The notes beneath the pieces are model-generated. The model searched no databases. It saw nothing but the letters and a program-made list of their open reading frames with translations, and was not told where the DNA came from. From Phycisphaeraceae bacterium (lineage in GTDB: Bacteria > Planctomycetota > Phycisphaerae > Phycisphaerales > UBA1924): DNA of 64,000 nt. A program made the translations under genes and the position numbers. The DNA lies in contig JAJTHN010000004.1 of assembly GCA_021297895.1 (NCBI GenBank), positions 26,127-90,126 of the forward strand, read 5' to 3'. Below, piece after piece: positions 1 through 8,846 of the stretch. The first letter of the stretch is position 1, and each line of letters opens with the position of its first letter.

Positions 1-1167
1 GTCGGGAAAGAGGCCCGCGGCGACGGCATCGAACCGCCAGCGTTCGCGGAGGGTGAAGCGGTCCAGCGCGAGCACGCCGAGGCCCGACGGCAGGAGGACC
101 ATGTCGTCGAGCAGGCAGGGGAAGGTGCGAAGTTCGCGTGCAAACTCGGGGGCGCTGTCGGCAAAGCCGGGGCGGCCGCCGGACCAACCGCTCGCCGCGG
201 TGACGGGGACCTCCGGCGCGAAGGGCTGGCTCCAGAGGGGGCGATCGACGACGCCTGCGAACGCGTCGAGATCCGGTGCCGGGAGTGTCGAGAAGGGGAC
301 GCGGCCCGGGCGGGCGTTGGCGGGGGGCACGAGCGCGCTGGTGGGCGCGGTGGTGGGCGCGGCGGCGGGCGCTGGTGTTGCCGGGGCTTGGCCGGGAAGG
401 GCCAGCCGCCGCGCGATGGCCGATGCGCGGGCCGAGCTGTCGCCGGAGGCGTTGCCGCGTGGCGCGACGCCGGTGGTGGTGCTCGATGCGTCGAAGCGCG
501 CGATGATGGCCAGCAAGTCCGCCGCCCAAGCGCGGGCGCGGCGCGCGGGCTCGCTGTCGGTGCTCAAGTCCGGGTGTGTGGCGGCTTGCTCGAGCAGGTC
601 CATCGCGGCGAAGAACGCGCCGGACTCTGTGCGCTGCTGGGCGAGGCGGAGCGTTGCCTCCAGGCCCGCGCCGGTGAGCATGAGTGAGCGCTCGACGCGC
701 ACGACGTTGCCCTGATCGAGTTGATCCTGCGCGAGCGGGCCCATCGAGGCGCGGTACTCGTTGAGCAGCACCGGGTTGGCGATGAGCAGCGCGTGCACGC
801 GCTGGCGAACGGGCAGGAACAGGTCCGCATCGTCGGGGCTGGGGGTCAGCGCATCGGGCTCGTTGTCGAGCAGGCGCTGGAGAAGGACGATGGCCTGCTG
901 AATGTTGCCCGAGCGGGCGAAGGCGTCGGCCTGGGCCAGTGCATAGGCGGCCGAGGGTGAGTCATTGACGAAGACGGGCGGCACGCCGGCGGCGTTCAGT
1001 GCCGGGGGCAGGCCGCCGATCTGCGCGAGCGCTTGGCGGGCTGTGAGCGTGTCGAGCGTGGCGAGGGCGAGCCCCGCGGAAAGCAGCAGCCCGGCGCAGC
1101 GGCACAGGGCCGCGGGGGTGACCCTGTTGGTCGTGGGTCGCGGAGCGGGCGGGCGGAGGTGTGGCAT
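1..1167 (-). CDS. Exported PQQ/beta-propeller-like protein, C-terminus off window
   Basis: This reading frame is open for 389 codons from an ATG at 1167 down to base 1 and continues beyond the window, so only the N-terminal part is seen. A hydrophobic segment at about residues 15-35 looks like a signal peptide. A helical, TPR-like middle follows, then a Pro/Ala-rich linker. The visible end (LLPSGLGVLALDRFTLRERW) resembles the first blade of a PQQ-like beta-propeller of the BamB type, which is common in exported planctomycete proteins. The function is unknown and the family call is an inference from this short end. No strong ribosome-binding site is visible. Confidence 0.55.
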   Translation of the reverse strand, partial: MPHLRPPAPRPTTNRVTPAALCRCAGLLLSAGLALATLDTLTARQALAQIGGLPPALNAAGVPPVFVNDSPSAAYALAQADAFARSGNIQQAIVLLQRLLDNEPDALTPSPDDADLFLPVRQRVHALLIANPVLLNEYRASMGPLAQDQLDQGNVVRVERSLMLTGAGLEATLRLAQQRTESGAFFAAMDLLEQAATHPDLSTDSEPARRARAWAADLLAIIARFDASSTTTGVAPRGNASGDSSARASAIARRLALPGQAPATPAPAAAPTTAPTSALVPPANARPGRVPFSTLPAPDLDAFAGVVDRPLWSQPFAPEVPVTAASGWSGGRPGFADSAPEFARELRTFPCLLDDMVLLPSGLGVLALDRFTLRERWRFDAVAAGLFPD

Positions 1168-1389
1168 GGGGGGTCCGGGCGTGAACGGGCGTCGGCGGGT
1201 GGGCCTGGCGCGGGGGGATTCCGGGTACGAAGGGTGCCCAGAAGGAACCATCGGTTCAGTTTACCGTCGAGATTTCTCCCGGTTCACTTCAGAGGCACCG
1301 GAAATCCGTCGAAGACAAGAGGAACTGTTTGTCGCGATCGGCGGATGGTGGGGATGGGGTGCGGTTGGTCGTCGTTCCGGACGGTCCCA

Positions 1390-1851
1390 ATGGCGCTTGT
1401 GATGAACGGACAATCCGGCGGGTTTTCCTGGGACCGAATGGCCGCGGGTGGCTCGGCGGTGCTCGCGCAGGCCGGGAGCCGTGGGCGTCGGGTGGGGTGG
1501 CTGGTGGGGTTTGTTGCGCTGGCCAGCATCGTGGATCTGTACCTGACGCTGACGTTTCTCAATGGTCTGGGGATGGGCGAGGCGAACCCGATCGCCCGGT
1601 GGGTGATGAGTTTCGGCTGTTCGTGGCTGCTGTCGGTGTTCAAGATTTCGCTGGTGATGATCACCTGTGGCATCCTGATCGGGGCTCGGCAGCGGCGGAC
1701 GGCGGAATTTGGCGGGTGGATCTGCGTGCTGCTGATGGCCGGCGTGATGCTGCAGTGGAGCGCGTACGCGGGCGAGGTTTCGAGCGTCACGGGCATTATG
1801 CACGAGCTGCCGCAACTGGCCAGTTGCGAGTGGGTGCGGTTCGATCCGTGA
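1390..1851 (+). CDS. DUF5658-type small membrane protein
   Basis: A 153-residue integral membrane protein with three to four predicted helices. The first helix contains a charged Asp followed by FLNGLGMGEANPIARW. This D...E-x-NP arrangement is characteristic of the DUF5658 family, whose function is not known. The start is ambiguous between ATG at 1390 and ATG at 1402; neither has a clear Shine-Dalgarno. It is divergent from the exported protein at the left edge and is followed 41 bases later by a lipoprotein gene on the same strand. Confidence 0.7.
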   Translation: MALVMNGQSGGFSWDRMAAGGSAVLAQAGSRGRRVGWLVGFVALASIVDLYLTLTFLNGLGMGEANPIARWVMSFGCSWLLSVFKISLVMITCGILIGARQRRTAEFGGWICVLLMAGVMLQWSAYAGEVSSVTGIMHELPQLASCEWVRFDP

Positions 1852-1892
1852 GGCGGTGTGCAGCGGATGGCCGCGGGTGGTACGCTTGCGGC

Positions 1893-2408
1893 ATGAACAA
1901 CGCAGGGTCGATGCGCGCGGTGGTGCGGACGGGTCGGTATGTGATGGTTTCGACGCTGGCGGCGGCCGCGCTGGTCCTCGGCGCGTGCGCATCGCAGCCC
2001 ACGGTGACGCTGGACTCGGCGCGGGTCATCGAGCAGAGTGGGGAGGCGGTGGTGGTGGGGGTAGTGCTGCGGGCGAGCAATCCGAATCCCGATTCGCTGC
2101 CGCTGGACTCGGCGTCGTACACCGCGAGCAGCAGCGGTCCGGGGGGCACATCGACATTCAGCACGACTCGTGCGCCGGAGGCGACGCTCTCGGCCGGCGG
2201 CACGCACACGTTCACGATTCCGGTGGTGCTGCCGGCCAGCACCGTCGGGGGCGAGCGGACGATCAATGTCAACGGCTCGCTGGTGTATCGCCAGCCGGGC
2301 GTGTTCAGCGATGTGCTGTTCAACTACGGGCTGCTGCGGCCGCGGGTGGGGTTCAGCGTGAGCGCGAAGGTGGATGTTCCTGCGTCGGCGGCGACGGCGG
2401 CGAAGTGA
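1893..2408 (+). CDS. Lipoprotein with LEA14/WHy-like beta-sandwich
   Basis: A 171-residue predicted lipoprotein. The N-terminal hydrophobic stretch ends in the lipobox LVLGAC, with the acylated Cys near residue 31. The remaining ~140 residues are beta-rich and resemble LEA14/water-stress domain proteins (a vVxNPNPDSLPL segment followed by alternating strands), which in bacteria are envelope proteins of uncertain role. The start is ATG 1893; an internal ATG at 1911 would also give a lipoprotein signal. The gene ends three bases before the convergent Nif3-like gene. Confidence 0.6.
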   Translation: MNNAGSMRAVVRTGRYVMVSTLAAAALVLGACASQPTVTLDSARVIEQSGEAVVVGVVLRASNPNPDSLPLDSASYTASSSGPGGTSTFSTTRAPEATLSAGGTHTFTIPVVLPASTVGGERTINVNGSLVYRQPGVFSDVLFNYGLLRPRVGFSVSAKVDVPASAATAAK

Positions 2409-2411
2409 GCA

Positions 2412-3593
2412 TCACAGGGGCAGGACGGGGTCGCGGTCGGCCTTGCTGACAATGAACCTGGCCGCGGGGAGCGCGGAGCCGAGGCGTTCGGCCAGGAGCG
2501 GCAGGTATCCGCGTTCGGTGTTGGTGTGTCCGGCGAGGATGAGCGAGAGCCCCTGCTGGGTCATGGCCAGGGCGTCGTGGTGACGCATTTCACCGGTGAC
2601 GAACGCGTCGCAGCCCTCGTTCAGGGCGCTCTGGGCCAGTTCGCCGCCGGAGCCGGGGCAGACGCCCACCACGCGGATGGGCGAGTCCGCGGCGCGGCCG
2701 ATGGCCGGTGCGATCGCCACGTGCGGGATGGCGAGCGTGGAGCGGAGGCGAGAGGCCAGTTCGCTGAGCGTCGCGGGCGCATCCAGAACGAGCCTGCGCC
2801 CGGTGCCGCTGGAGCGGACGGGCTGGGGCTCGAGCGGGATGACATCGATGGCGGGCGTTTCGTAGGGGTGGAACTGGCGGAGCGTCTCAAGTGCCAGGGC
2901 GAGGGCGTGCCGCGAGCAGACCATTTCAAGCCGGAGCTCGCCGACGGTTTCGAGGTGCTGGGCGTGTCCGACGCGTGGTGCGCTGTCGGCGTTGCCGAGG
3001 AACGTGCCCTCGCCGGGGGTGGTGAAGGAGCAGACGGAGTAGTTGCCGATGCGGCCCGCGCCGGCGCTGGCCAGGGCGTTGCGGACGCGTTCGGCGTCGA
3101 CGGCGGGGACGAAGGTGACGATCTTCACCTCCGCCGTGGGGCTGATGACGCGTCCGGGTGTCAGGGCGCGTCGGTCGGCACCGGCGTTCCGCGAGGCCTC
3201 GGGGCGGCCGGTGCTCTGCGGGGTCAGGCCCAGCACCGCATCGCTGAGCCAGTCGCAGAGTGCGCCCGGCGCGGCATCCAGCGCGGTGTGCGGCGAGTAG
3301 ATCGCCATGCCCGCGCGGACGGCCCGCAGCAGCGCGCCGTGGACGGGCGCTCGGTCGGTCAGGCGGGAAACGGGCTTGAAGATCGGCGGGTGGTAGACGA
3401 TCAGTGCGGCGGCCTTGAGAGCGATGGCCTCATCCACGACCGCGCCGGTCAGGTCGATCGTGAGCATCACCGGCCCCGTCAGGGCATCGGCGTGCGAGCC
3501 GACGAGAAGCCCGACGTTGTCCCAGCTTTCGGCCATCTGCTCCGGCGCGATGGTGTTCATCACCCGCACCAGGTCCGCGATCGTGCTTGCCAT
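2412..3593 (-). CDS. Nif3-like dinuclear metal centre protein
   Basis: A 393-residue member of the NIF3/YbgI/DUF34 family. The N-terminal half carries the diagnostic AESWDNVGLLVG and IVYHPPIFKP segments, including the metal-binding His. A YSPHTALDAAPGALCDWLSD-type segment follows. The middle insert (about residues 130-260) matches the PII-like domain found in the long bacterial forms. The C-terminal part has the second metal-binding GHTNTERGYLP element. Family members form toroidal hexamers with two metals per subunit, and their physiological substrate is unsettled. It is monocistronic here and divergent from ispE. Confidence 0.9.
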   Translation of the reverse strand: MASTIADLVRVMNTIAPEQMAESWDNVGLLVGSHADALTGPVMLTIDLTGAVVDEAIALKAAALIVYHPPIFKPVSRLTDRAPVHGALLRAVRAGMAIYSPHTALDAAPGALCDWLSDAVLGLTPQSTGRPEASRNAGADRRALTPGRVISPTAEVKIVTFVPAVDAERVRNALASAGAGRIGNYSVCSFTTPGEGTFLGNADSAPRVGHAQHLETVGELRLEMVCSRHALALALETLRQFHPYETPAIDVIPLEPQPVRSSGTGRRLVLDAPATLSELASRLRSTLAIPHVAIAPAIGRAADSPIRVVGVCPGSGGELAQSALNEGCDAFVTGEMRHHDALAMTQQGLSLILAGHTNTERGYLPLLAERLGSALPAARFIVSKADRDPVLPL

Positions 3594-3657
3594 GATCTGA
3601 GTTTATGCGATCGGCCCGGCATTGACCCGGCCGCCGATGGGGCCTTGGATCGGTGCG

Positions 3658-4686
3658 ATGCCCACGCCGACCAACAACACGTCAACCGGCCCGCTCCCGG
3701 ACGGGGTTCTGAGCCTGAGCGCGCCGGCGAAAATCAACCTCGCGCTGGCGGTGAGCCCGCCGGAGCCCGCGGGCTCTCCGAAGCCGGGCTGGCACCGGAT
3801 CGCCAGTTGGATGGTCTGCGTCGACCTTTGCGATGACCTGGAACTGCGGGCCATCAGCGGGCCGAGCCGGTTCAGCGTGCGCTGGGCGGATGATGCGCCG
3901 CGGCCGACGCCGATCGATTGGCCGATCGAGAAGGATCTGATCTTCAAGGCCCACGCGCTGCTGGAGCAGGCCGTCGGCCGGAGCCTGCCGGTGGAGGCCA
4001 CGCTGAGCAAGCGCACGCCCGTCGGCGGCGGGCTGGGCGGGGGCTCGAGCGACGCCGCGGCGATGCTGCGGGGGCTCAACCGGTTGTTCGGCCTCGGGCT
4101 CGATCGGGCGGCGCTGAGCGGCATCGCGGGCAAACTCGGGTCGGACATCGCGTTCTTTATCGATGACGATGTGATGAGCGATGTGGCCCGTCCGGCGCTG
4201 GTCAGCGGATTTGGCGATGTCATCGAGCGCGTCGCGTGCCCGGAGGAGGATGTGATTCTCGTCGCGCCGGACTTTGGATGCCCGACGCCGGATGTGTACC
4301 GGGCGTTCGATTCGCTGGGCCCGGGGCCGATGCGCGAGGAAGCGGTGCGTGAGCTCATCGCCCGCGCCGAGGAAACGGGCGAGATCCCGATCACGGATCT
4401 GTTCAATGATCTTTCCTCCGCGGCGTGCGCGGTTCGGCCTGGGTTGACGAAGATCATGCGCGAGGCGCTGCCGGGGACGCAGATCCCGATTCACATCACG
4501 GGCTCTGGCAGCACGCTGTTTGTGCCGTTCAACGTGCCCGATGAGCCGGAGGCGATCAACCGAGTCGCGGACCTGATCGAGCAGACCTGCCCCGGCGTGG
4601 TGTGCGTGCTGAGCGCGACGTTATCGGGCGAGAGCGCGGACGATGAGCAGGGGATCGACGTGGATGAGAACGGCCTGAGCGGGTAA
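3658..4686 (+). CDS. ispE: 4-diphosphocytidyl-2-C-methyl-D-erythritol kinase
   Basis: IspE phosphorylates CDP-methylerythritol in the MEP isoprenoid pathway. The 342-residue GHMP kinase has the substrate-contacting SAPAKINLAL near residue 21 and the ATP-binding loop PVGGGLGGGSSDAA at about residues 121-134. The GHMP C-terminal motif ITGSGSTLFVPF lies near the end. ATG 3658 is preferred; an upstream in-frame ATG at 3622 would add a poorly conserved leader. The C-terminal ~30 residues are Asp/Glu-rich and extend beyond the usual family end. IspF, a later enzyme of the same pathway, is encoded at about 20 kb. Confidence 0.92.
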   Translation: MPTPTNNTSTGPLPDGVLSLSAPAKINLALAVSPPEPAGSPKPGWHRIASWMVCVDLCDDLELRAISGPSRFSVRWADDAPRPTPIDWPIEKDLIFKAHALLEQAVGRSLPVEATLSKRTPVGGGLGGGSSDAAAMLRGLNRLFGLGLDRAALSGIAGKLGSDIAFFIDDDVMSDVARPALVSGFGDVIERVACPEEDVILVAPDFGCPTPDVYRAFDSLGPGPMREEAVRELIARAEETGEIPITDLFNDLSSAACAVRPGLTKIMREALPGTQIPIHITGSGSTLFVPFNVPDEPEAINRVADLIEQTCPGVVCVLSATLSGESADDEQGIDVDENGLSG

Positions 4687-4771
4687 GCGGGGGCCGCGGG
4701 TGGCCCGATGCCCGTGGGCGATGGGGGTGGGGTGGTCGCGGCGGGCCAGCGAGCCGATACCATCGCTTCCC

Positions 4772-5749
4772 ATGAAACTCACGCGACCACTCATCGGCGT
4801 TGATCTCGGCGGCACGAACATGCAGATCGGTGTCGTTTCGCCCGAGGGCAAACTGCTCGGTCGGAGCAAGAAGAAGACCCGGGCCGAGGATGGCTCGGCG
4901 AAGGTCATCCAGCGGATCCTCGATGGCATCAGCGAGGCGTGCGAGGATGCGAAGATTCTGCCCCGGTCGCTGGCCGCGGTGGGCATCGGTGCGCCTGGGG
5001 CGATCGACCCGGCGACGGGCACGGTGCGTGAGGCTCCGAACCTGCGCTGGCGGGATGTGCCGCTGGCGCGCATCGTCTCGCGCAAGCTCAACAAGCCGAC
5101 CGTTGTCGATAACGACGTTCGCAGCGCCATCTGGGGCGAGCACCGGCTCGGCGCGGCCAAGGGCGTGAGCGACTGCATGGGGGTCTGGATCGGCACGGGG
5201 ATCGGCGGGGGGCTGATCTTCCACGGCAGGCTTTATCACGGGCACACGTTCACCGCGGGCGAGATCGGGCACACGACGATCTTCCCGAACATGCCGCCGG
5301 GTTCGCGCAGCCTCGAGAACAACTGCTCGCGCACCGCGATCGTCGATCGCCTGCTGCGGCTGATCCGCACGAACCACGCGTCGATGATCCCTGAACTGGC
5401 CGACGGCGACCTCAGCGATGTCAAGGCCAGGGTGGTCGCGACGGCGTACGCCAAGGGCGACAAGCTCACGCGGACCGTTGTCGACAACGCGGCGCAGACA
5501 CTGGGCATCGGCATCGCCAGCGCGGTCACGCTGCTGGGTCTGCAGCGCGTGGTCATCGGCGGCGGCCTGACCGAGGCGATGGGCGAGCAACTCGTTGCGC
5601 CCATCCGCGAGAGCGTCCGCACGCACGCGGCGCCGGAGATCTGCAAGCGGGTCGAGGTCGTCGCGACCAAGCTCGAGGCCGACGCCGGGCTCATCGGCGC
5701 GGCGATGCTCGCGGCGGACAAACTCTCACGCGCGACGCGGACGCGCTGA
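4772..5749 (+). CDS. ROK-family sugar kinase (glucokinase-like)
   Basis: A 325-residue ROK protein. The N-terminal phosphate loop GVDLGGTNMQIGVV, the GIGAPGAID and NDVRSAIWGEH segments, and WIGTGIGGGLI agree with a sugar kinase rather than a repressor, and there is no N-terminal helix-turn-helix. The GEIGHTT histidine is kept. The zinc motif normally found 10-20 residues later (CxCGxxGCxE) is replaced by PPGSRSLENNCSR, which has one cysteine, so the structural zinc site is probably lost. It probably phosphorylates glucose or an N-acyl-hexosamine. It precedes argB by 48 bases. Confidence 0.85.
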   Translation: MKLTRPLIGVDLGGTNMQIGVVSPEGKLLGRSKKKTRAEDGSAKVIQRILDGISEACEDAKILPRSLAAVGIGAPGAIDPATGTVREAPNLRWRDVPLARIVSRKLNKPTVVDNDVRSAIWGEHRLGAAKGVSDCMGVWIGTGIGGGLIFHGRLYHGHTFTAGEIGHTTIFPNMPPGSRSLENNCSRTAIVDRLLRLIRTNHASMIPELADGDLSDVKARVVATAYAKGDKLTRTVVDNAAQTLGIGIASAVTLLGLQRVVIGGGLTEAMGEQLVAPIRESVRTHAAPEICKRVEVVATKLEADAGLIGAAMLAADKLSRATRTR

Positions 5750-5797
5750 GCCGCGAGGCCCTCGGCACGCTCGGGTCCGCCTACAAGTGCCCCTGCC

Positions 5798-6673
5798 ATG
5801 AACACGAAGATCGACATCCCTCAACTGGCGTGGATCGCCGAGCACCTGCCCGACCTTCGCAGCAAGCCGGTGGTCATCAAGGTCGGCGGCTCGATTCAGG
5901 ACGACCCGGCGGCCATGCGGTCGCTCATGCACCAGGTCGCGCTGCTGTCGGAGCTGGGTGTCACGCCCGCGGTGATTCACGGCGGGGGCAAGGCGATTTC
6001 CGCCGCGATGAAGGCGGCCGGCCTCACGCCGCGGTTCGTGCAGGGGCAGCGGTACACCGATGAGGAGACGCTGCACATTGCCGAGCGCGTGCTGGTCAAC
6101 GAGGTCAACCGCGAACTGGTGCAGGCGGTGCAGGAGCGCGGTGCGCAGGCGCGGGGTCTGCATTCGCTGGGCTTGTGCGTGCTGCGTGCGCGCCGGGTGA
6201 TCGAGCCGGATCTGGGGCTGGTCGGGCGTGTGGGCGAGGTTGATGCCCCGGTCGTTTCGGCGCTGTGCGCGGCGGGGATCGTGCCGATCATCGGGCCGGT
6301 GGCGATCGACGCGGCGCGCGACGGCGGCAAACTCAACGTCAACGCGGATCTGGCGGCGGGGGAGGTCGCCTTTGCGCTCGGCGCGGGCACGCTGCTGATG
6401 GTCAGCGACACGCCGGGCATCCGGACCAGCGCGGCGCCGGAGGTCTGGGCTCAGCGGCTGTCGCGCGATGACCTTTCGCGGCTGCGGGCGACGGGGATCA
6501 TCGACGGCGGGATGCTGCCCAAGGTCGAGGCGTGCCTGCGGGCGCTGGATGCCGGCGCCCGACGCGTACTGATCATCGACGGCCGCGCGCCCGATGCGAT
6601 TGTGCGCACGCTGCTGCTGGAAGAGCCCGGGGCACTTGCGCCGGCATCTCCGGGCACGCGCATCGTGGAGTGA
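5798..6673 (+). CDS. argB: Acetylglutamate kinase
   Basis: ArgB phosphorylates N-acetylglutamate in arginine biosynthesis. The 291-residue protein belongs to the amino acid kinase fold. It has the nucleotide-binding VVIKVGGSIQDD near residue 24, the substrate-binding VIHGGGKAIS near residue 63 and the RFVQGQRYTDEETL segment. NVNADLAAGEVAFALGAG and a terminal GGMLPKVEACLRALD segment complete the ArgB signature. No other arg genes are nearby. The short N-terminus before the kinase fold suggests an arginine-insensitive form, which is an inference from length only. Confidence 0.93.
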   Translation: MNTKIDIPQLAWIAEHLPDLRSKPVVIKVGGSIQDDPAAMRSLMHQVALLSELGVTPAVIHGGGKAISAAMKAAGLTPRFVQGQRYTDEETLHIAERVLVNEVNRELVQAVQERGAQARGLHSLGLCVLRARRVIEPDLGLVGRVGEVDAPVVSALCAAGIVPIIGPVAIDAARDGGKLNVNADLAAGEVAFALGAGTLLMVSDTPGIRTSAAPEVWAQRLSRDDLSRLRATGIIDGGMLPKVEACLRALDAGARRVLIIDGRAPDAIVRTLLLEEPGALAPASPGTRIVE

Positions 6674-6684
6674 GCGCGGCGGCT

Positions 6685-7452
6685 TTATGAGGCCCGCAGC
6701 GCTCGTGCGTCGAGCTTCTGCCTGTCGAGCAGTTGCTGCAACTGCCGGCGGGTTGAGCCGATGGACAGCAGCATCATGCCCGTGATGAATGCGCTGATCG
6801 CAAAGGACGTGCTCATCATCGCGCCGGGCATCCAGGATTGGATCGAGCCGGGAACGTTGGCCACGGCCCATGCCGCGCCGCCGACGAGACCGGCGATCGA
6901 CACGCCGGTCATGAACTTGGTCCAGCGGATGCAGAAGGCACCCGGTTGCCAGAGATCGAGCATCGCGCGGACAACGGTGGGGGACATCTGCTGCCCGTTG
7001 AGTGCGCCGGTGCCGCCCGGGGCAAGGGCCGAATTGCCGGGTAACGCGCCGTCGAGCGCGCGGGCCTGGGCCACGGCGTACGCGGTCAGGGGCAGAGCGA
7101 TCATCGGGCCCATGACCGACACGCCGATGCTGCCCATGAGCACGAGCACGTAGTAGACGTGATACGGCTGGCCGGTCGCCGCGGCCACCAGCCCCGCCGC
7201 CAGCGCGCAGAATGTCAGCCCTAGCACCAAAGCCCAGAGCGCCAGCACGGGCGTTTTGGCGATGCCCTTGGGAGCGAGCACGCCGGTCGCGGCCCCGAGC
7301 AATCCGCCGACCACGCCCACGGTCGCGCCGCCGATGCCTCCGACCATCCCGCCCGACTGTGCCGACCACCACGCCGATACGCCGGCCCGCGCACCGTCGG
7401 CCTGTGCCAGAAGCAGGAACGAGAACGACTGATCGAACAGTTCATGGGTCAT
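6685..7452 (-). CDS. Four-helix membrane protein paired with DUF2089 regulator
   Basis: A 255-residue integral membrane protein with about five hydrophobic segments (residues ~35-60, ~70-95, ~100-125, ~185-205 and ~210-230) and a basic cytoplasmic tail. I do not recognise a family. The gene starts inside the stop of the upstream DUF2089 gene (ATGA overlap at 7449-7452), so the two are translationally coupled and probably act together. A role as effector or anti-regulator partner of the DUF2089 protein is an inference from context. Confidence 0.75.
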   Translation of the reverse strand: MTHELFDQSFSFLLLAQADGARAGVSAWWSAQSGGMVGGIGGATVGVVGGLLGAATGVLAPKGIAKTPVLALWALVLGLTFCALAAGLVAAATGQPYHVYYVLVLMGSIGVSVMGPMIALPLTAYAVAQARALDGALPGNSALAPGGTGALNGQQMSPTVVRAMLDLWQPGAFCIRWTKFMTGVSIAGLVGGAAWAVANVPGSIQSWMPGAMMSTSFAISAFITGMMLLSIGSTRRQLQQLLDRQKLDARALRAS

Positions 7453-7796
7453 GTCGGTTCTCCGGAAGTCGATGGACTTGGTGTGCGGCGGACGAACTCG
7501 CGGACGCGCTTGGCCGCCGGCAGGGTGATCTCGCCGCGTTCGACGAGTTCGGCGAGCATGTCGCTGAGCGGGTCGGTGGGCTGGCCATTGAGGCGCGCCC
7601 GCAGGCGCTCGATGACCTTGTCCAGTCGCGCGCGGATGGTCGGGTACGAGACGTCGTACTCCGACGCGAGGTCCTTCAGCGAGCCCGAGTGCAGCACGAG
7701 GGCGCAGATCAGGTCCAGATCCTCCCGCGGCAGGGTGGCCAGCGGGTGGGGCGAGGCCGAGGGCGAGAAGGGTGGGTTGGGGTCGGGTGAGGACAT
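7449..7796 (-). CDS. DUF2089-family helix-turn-helix protein
   Basis: A 115-residue protein. After a Pro/Ser-rich leader, LPREDLDLICALVLHSGSLK and a following helix-turn-helix (LASEYDVSYPTIRARLDKVIE) match the winged-helix part of DUF2089 proteins, which are putative transcription regulators. The N-terminal zinc ribbon of longer family members is absent. ATG 7796 is chosen because a good promoter lies about 70 bases upstream, inside what would otherwise be coding sequence for an earlier start. It overlaps the downstream membrane-protein gene by four bases. Confidence 0.75.
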   Translation of the reverse strand: MSSPDPNPPFSPSASPHPLATLPREDLDLICALVLHSGSLKDLASEYDVSYPTIRARLDKVIERLRARLNGQPTDPLSDMLAELVERGEITLPAAKRVREFVRRTPSPSTSGEPT

Positions 7797-7862
7797 GATG
7801 ATCGCTCGGGGCCGCTCGAAGAGGGTGAGCAGGACTTTTGATTTGTTGAAGATGGCTTTCGG

Positions 7863-7892
7863 ATAATTTGGCCATCGATTTCGAATTGTCAA
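7863..7892 (-). promoter_or_regulatory. Sigma-70-type promoter for the DUF2089 operon
   Basis: On the minus strand a consensus TTGACA (-35, bases 7892-7887) is followed after 18 bases by AATTAT (-10, bases 7868-7863). It lies in a conspicuously AT-rich strip (about 7820-7950) inside an otherwise GC-rich region. The predicted transcript start is about 60 bases before the ATG at 7796. Confidence 0.55.
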
Positions 7893-7927
7893 TACAGAAA
7901 TTTGATTTATTGAGATTTTCGATCAGA

Positions 7928-7950
7928 AATACACCTATATGGGGTGTATT
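7928..7950. promoter_or_regulatory. Perfect 8-bp inverted repeat, candidate operator
   Basis: AATACACC (7928-7935) and GGTGTATT (7943-7950) form perfect 8-base arms around a 7-base spacer. The site sits between the divergent DUF2089 operon and pdxJ, about 70 bases before pdxJ, in the AT-rich promoter strip. The size and symmetry suit a dimeric repressor site. The DUF2089 protein is the obvious candidate ligand, but nothing in the sequence proves it. Confidence 0.4.
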
Positions 7951-8021
7951 GAGCGACGACGGGGTGGGGGCTCTGGAGGAACGGAGCCATCGGCGCGAGA
8001 TCGCGGGCCTATCTTGGACCC

Positions 8022-8837
8022 ATGCCGGCACTTCTTGGCGTGAACATTGACCATGTCGCCACCATTCGTCAGGCCCGCTATCGGGATCAGGCGGAGCACG
8101 GGGTCTTTGGCGAGCCGGACCCGGTGTTGGCGGCGCACGAGGCGGAGTTGGGCGGCGCGGACATCATCACGGCGCACCTTCGGGAGGATCGGCGGCACCT
8201 GCAGGACCGCGATCTGGAGTTGCTGGCGCGGACGAGCCGAGTTCGGCTGAACCTGGAGATGGCCGCGACGGATGCGATGGTGGAGATCACGCGTCGCACG
8301 CGGGGGCAGGTGCTGAATCTGGGGCTTCGTCGTCCGGAGATGATCACGCTGGTGCCGGAGGGTCGTCAGGAGGTGACGACGGAGGGCGGGCTGGATGTGG
8401 CGGGGCAACTCTCGCGGCTGAGCGTGATCGTCCGGACGCTCAAGGGGCTCGAGGGCGGGGCGGTGGTGTCGGCGTTCATCGACTGTGATGATCGGCAGGT
8501 GGAGGCGGCGGCGAAGGCGGGGTTCGACGCGTGCGAGTTCCATACGGGGCCGTACGCCGCGGCGTTTGCGGTCACGGGCGGGGATGATCGGCTCAAGGGT
8601 CGGGACGGTCGGAGCATCGCGGATCATCTGGCGATGCTGCGTGATGCGGGGCACCGGACGCGGGCGCTGGGGATGCGGTTCCACGCGGGGCACGCGCTGA
8701 ATTATGCGAATGTCGGCCCGGTGGCGCGGCTTGCGGGGATCACGGAACTGCACATCGGCCACTCGATCGTCAGCCGCGCGGCGTATGTGGGACTTCGCCA
8801 GGCGGTGGCGGACATGAAGGCGTTGATCGGACGCTAG
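8022..8837 (+). CDS. pdxJ: Pyridoxine 5'-phosphate synthase
   Basis: PdxJ condenses 3-amino-2-oxopropyl phosphate with deoxyxylulose 5-phosphate to make pyridoxine phosphate. The 271-residue protein begins with the invariant GVNIDHVATIRQAR and includes ITAHLREDRRHLQDRD. Its C-terminal GHALNYANVGPV and ELHIGHSIVSRA phosphate-binding segments match the TIM-barrel family. The DNA methyltransferase gene follows after nine bases, so both are probably on one transcript. Confidence 0.95.
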   Translation: MPALLGVNIDHVATIRQARYRDQAEHGVFGEPDPVLAAHEAELGGADIITAHLREDRRHLQDRDLELLARTSRVRLNLEMAATDAMVEITRRTRGQVLNLGLRRPEMITLVPEGRQEVTTEGGLDVAGQLSRLSVIVRTLKGLEGGAVVSAFIDCDDRQVEAAAKAGFDACEFHTGPYAAAFAVTGGDDRLKGRDGRSIADHLAMLRDAGHRTRALGMRFHAGHALNYANVGPVARLAGITELHIGHSIVSRAAYVGLRQAVADMKALIGR

Positions 8838-8846
8838 CATCGGTTC

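Noticed and set aside
7453..8031. Long N-terminal extension of the minus-strand membrane protein
   Set aside because: It would run through the DUF2089 gene and the AT-rich promoter strip. The ATGA overlap at 7449-7452 marks a normal coupled start instead.
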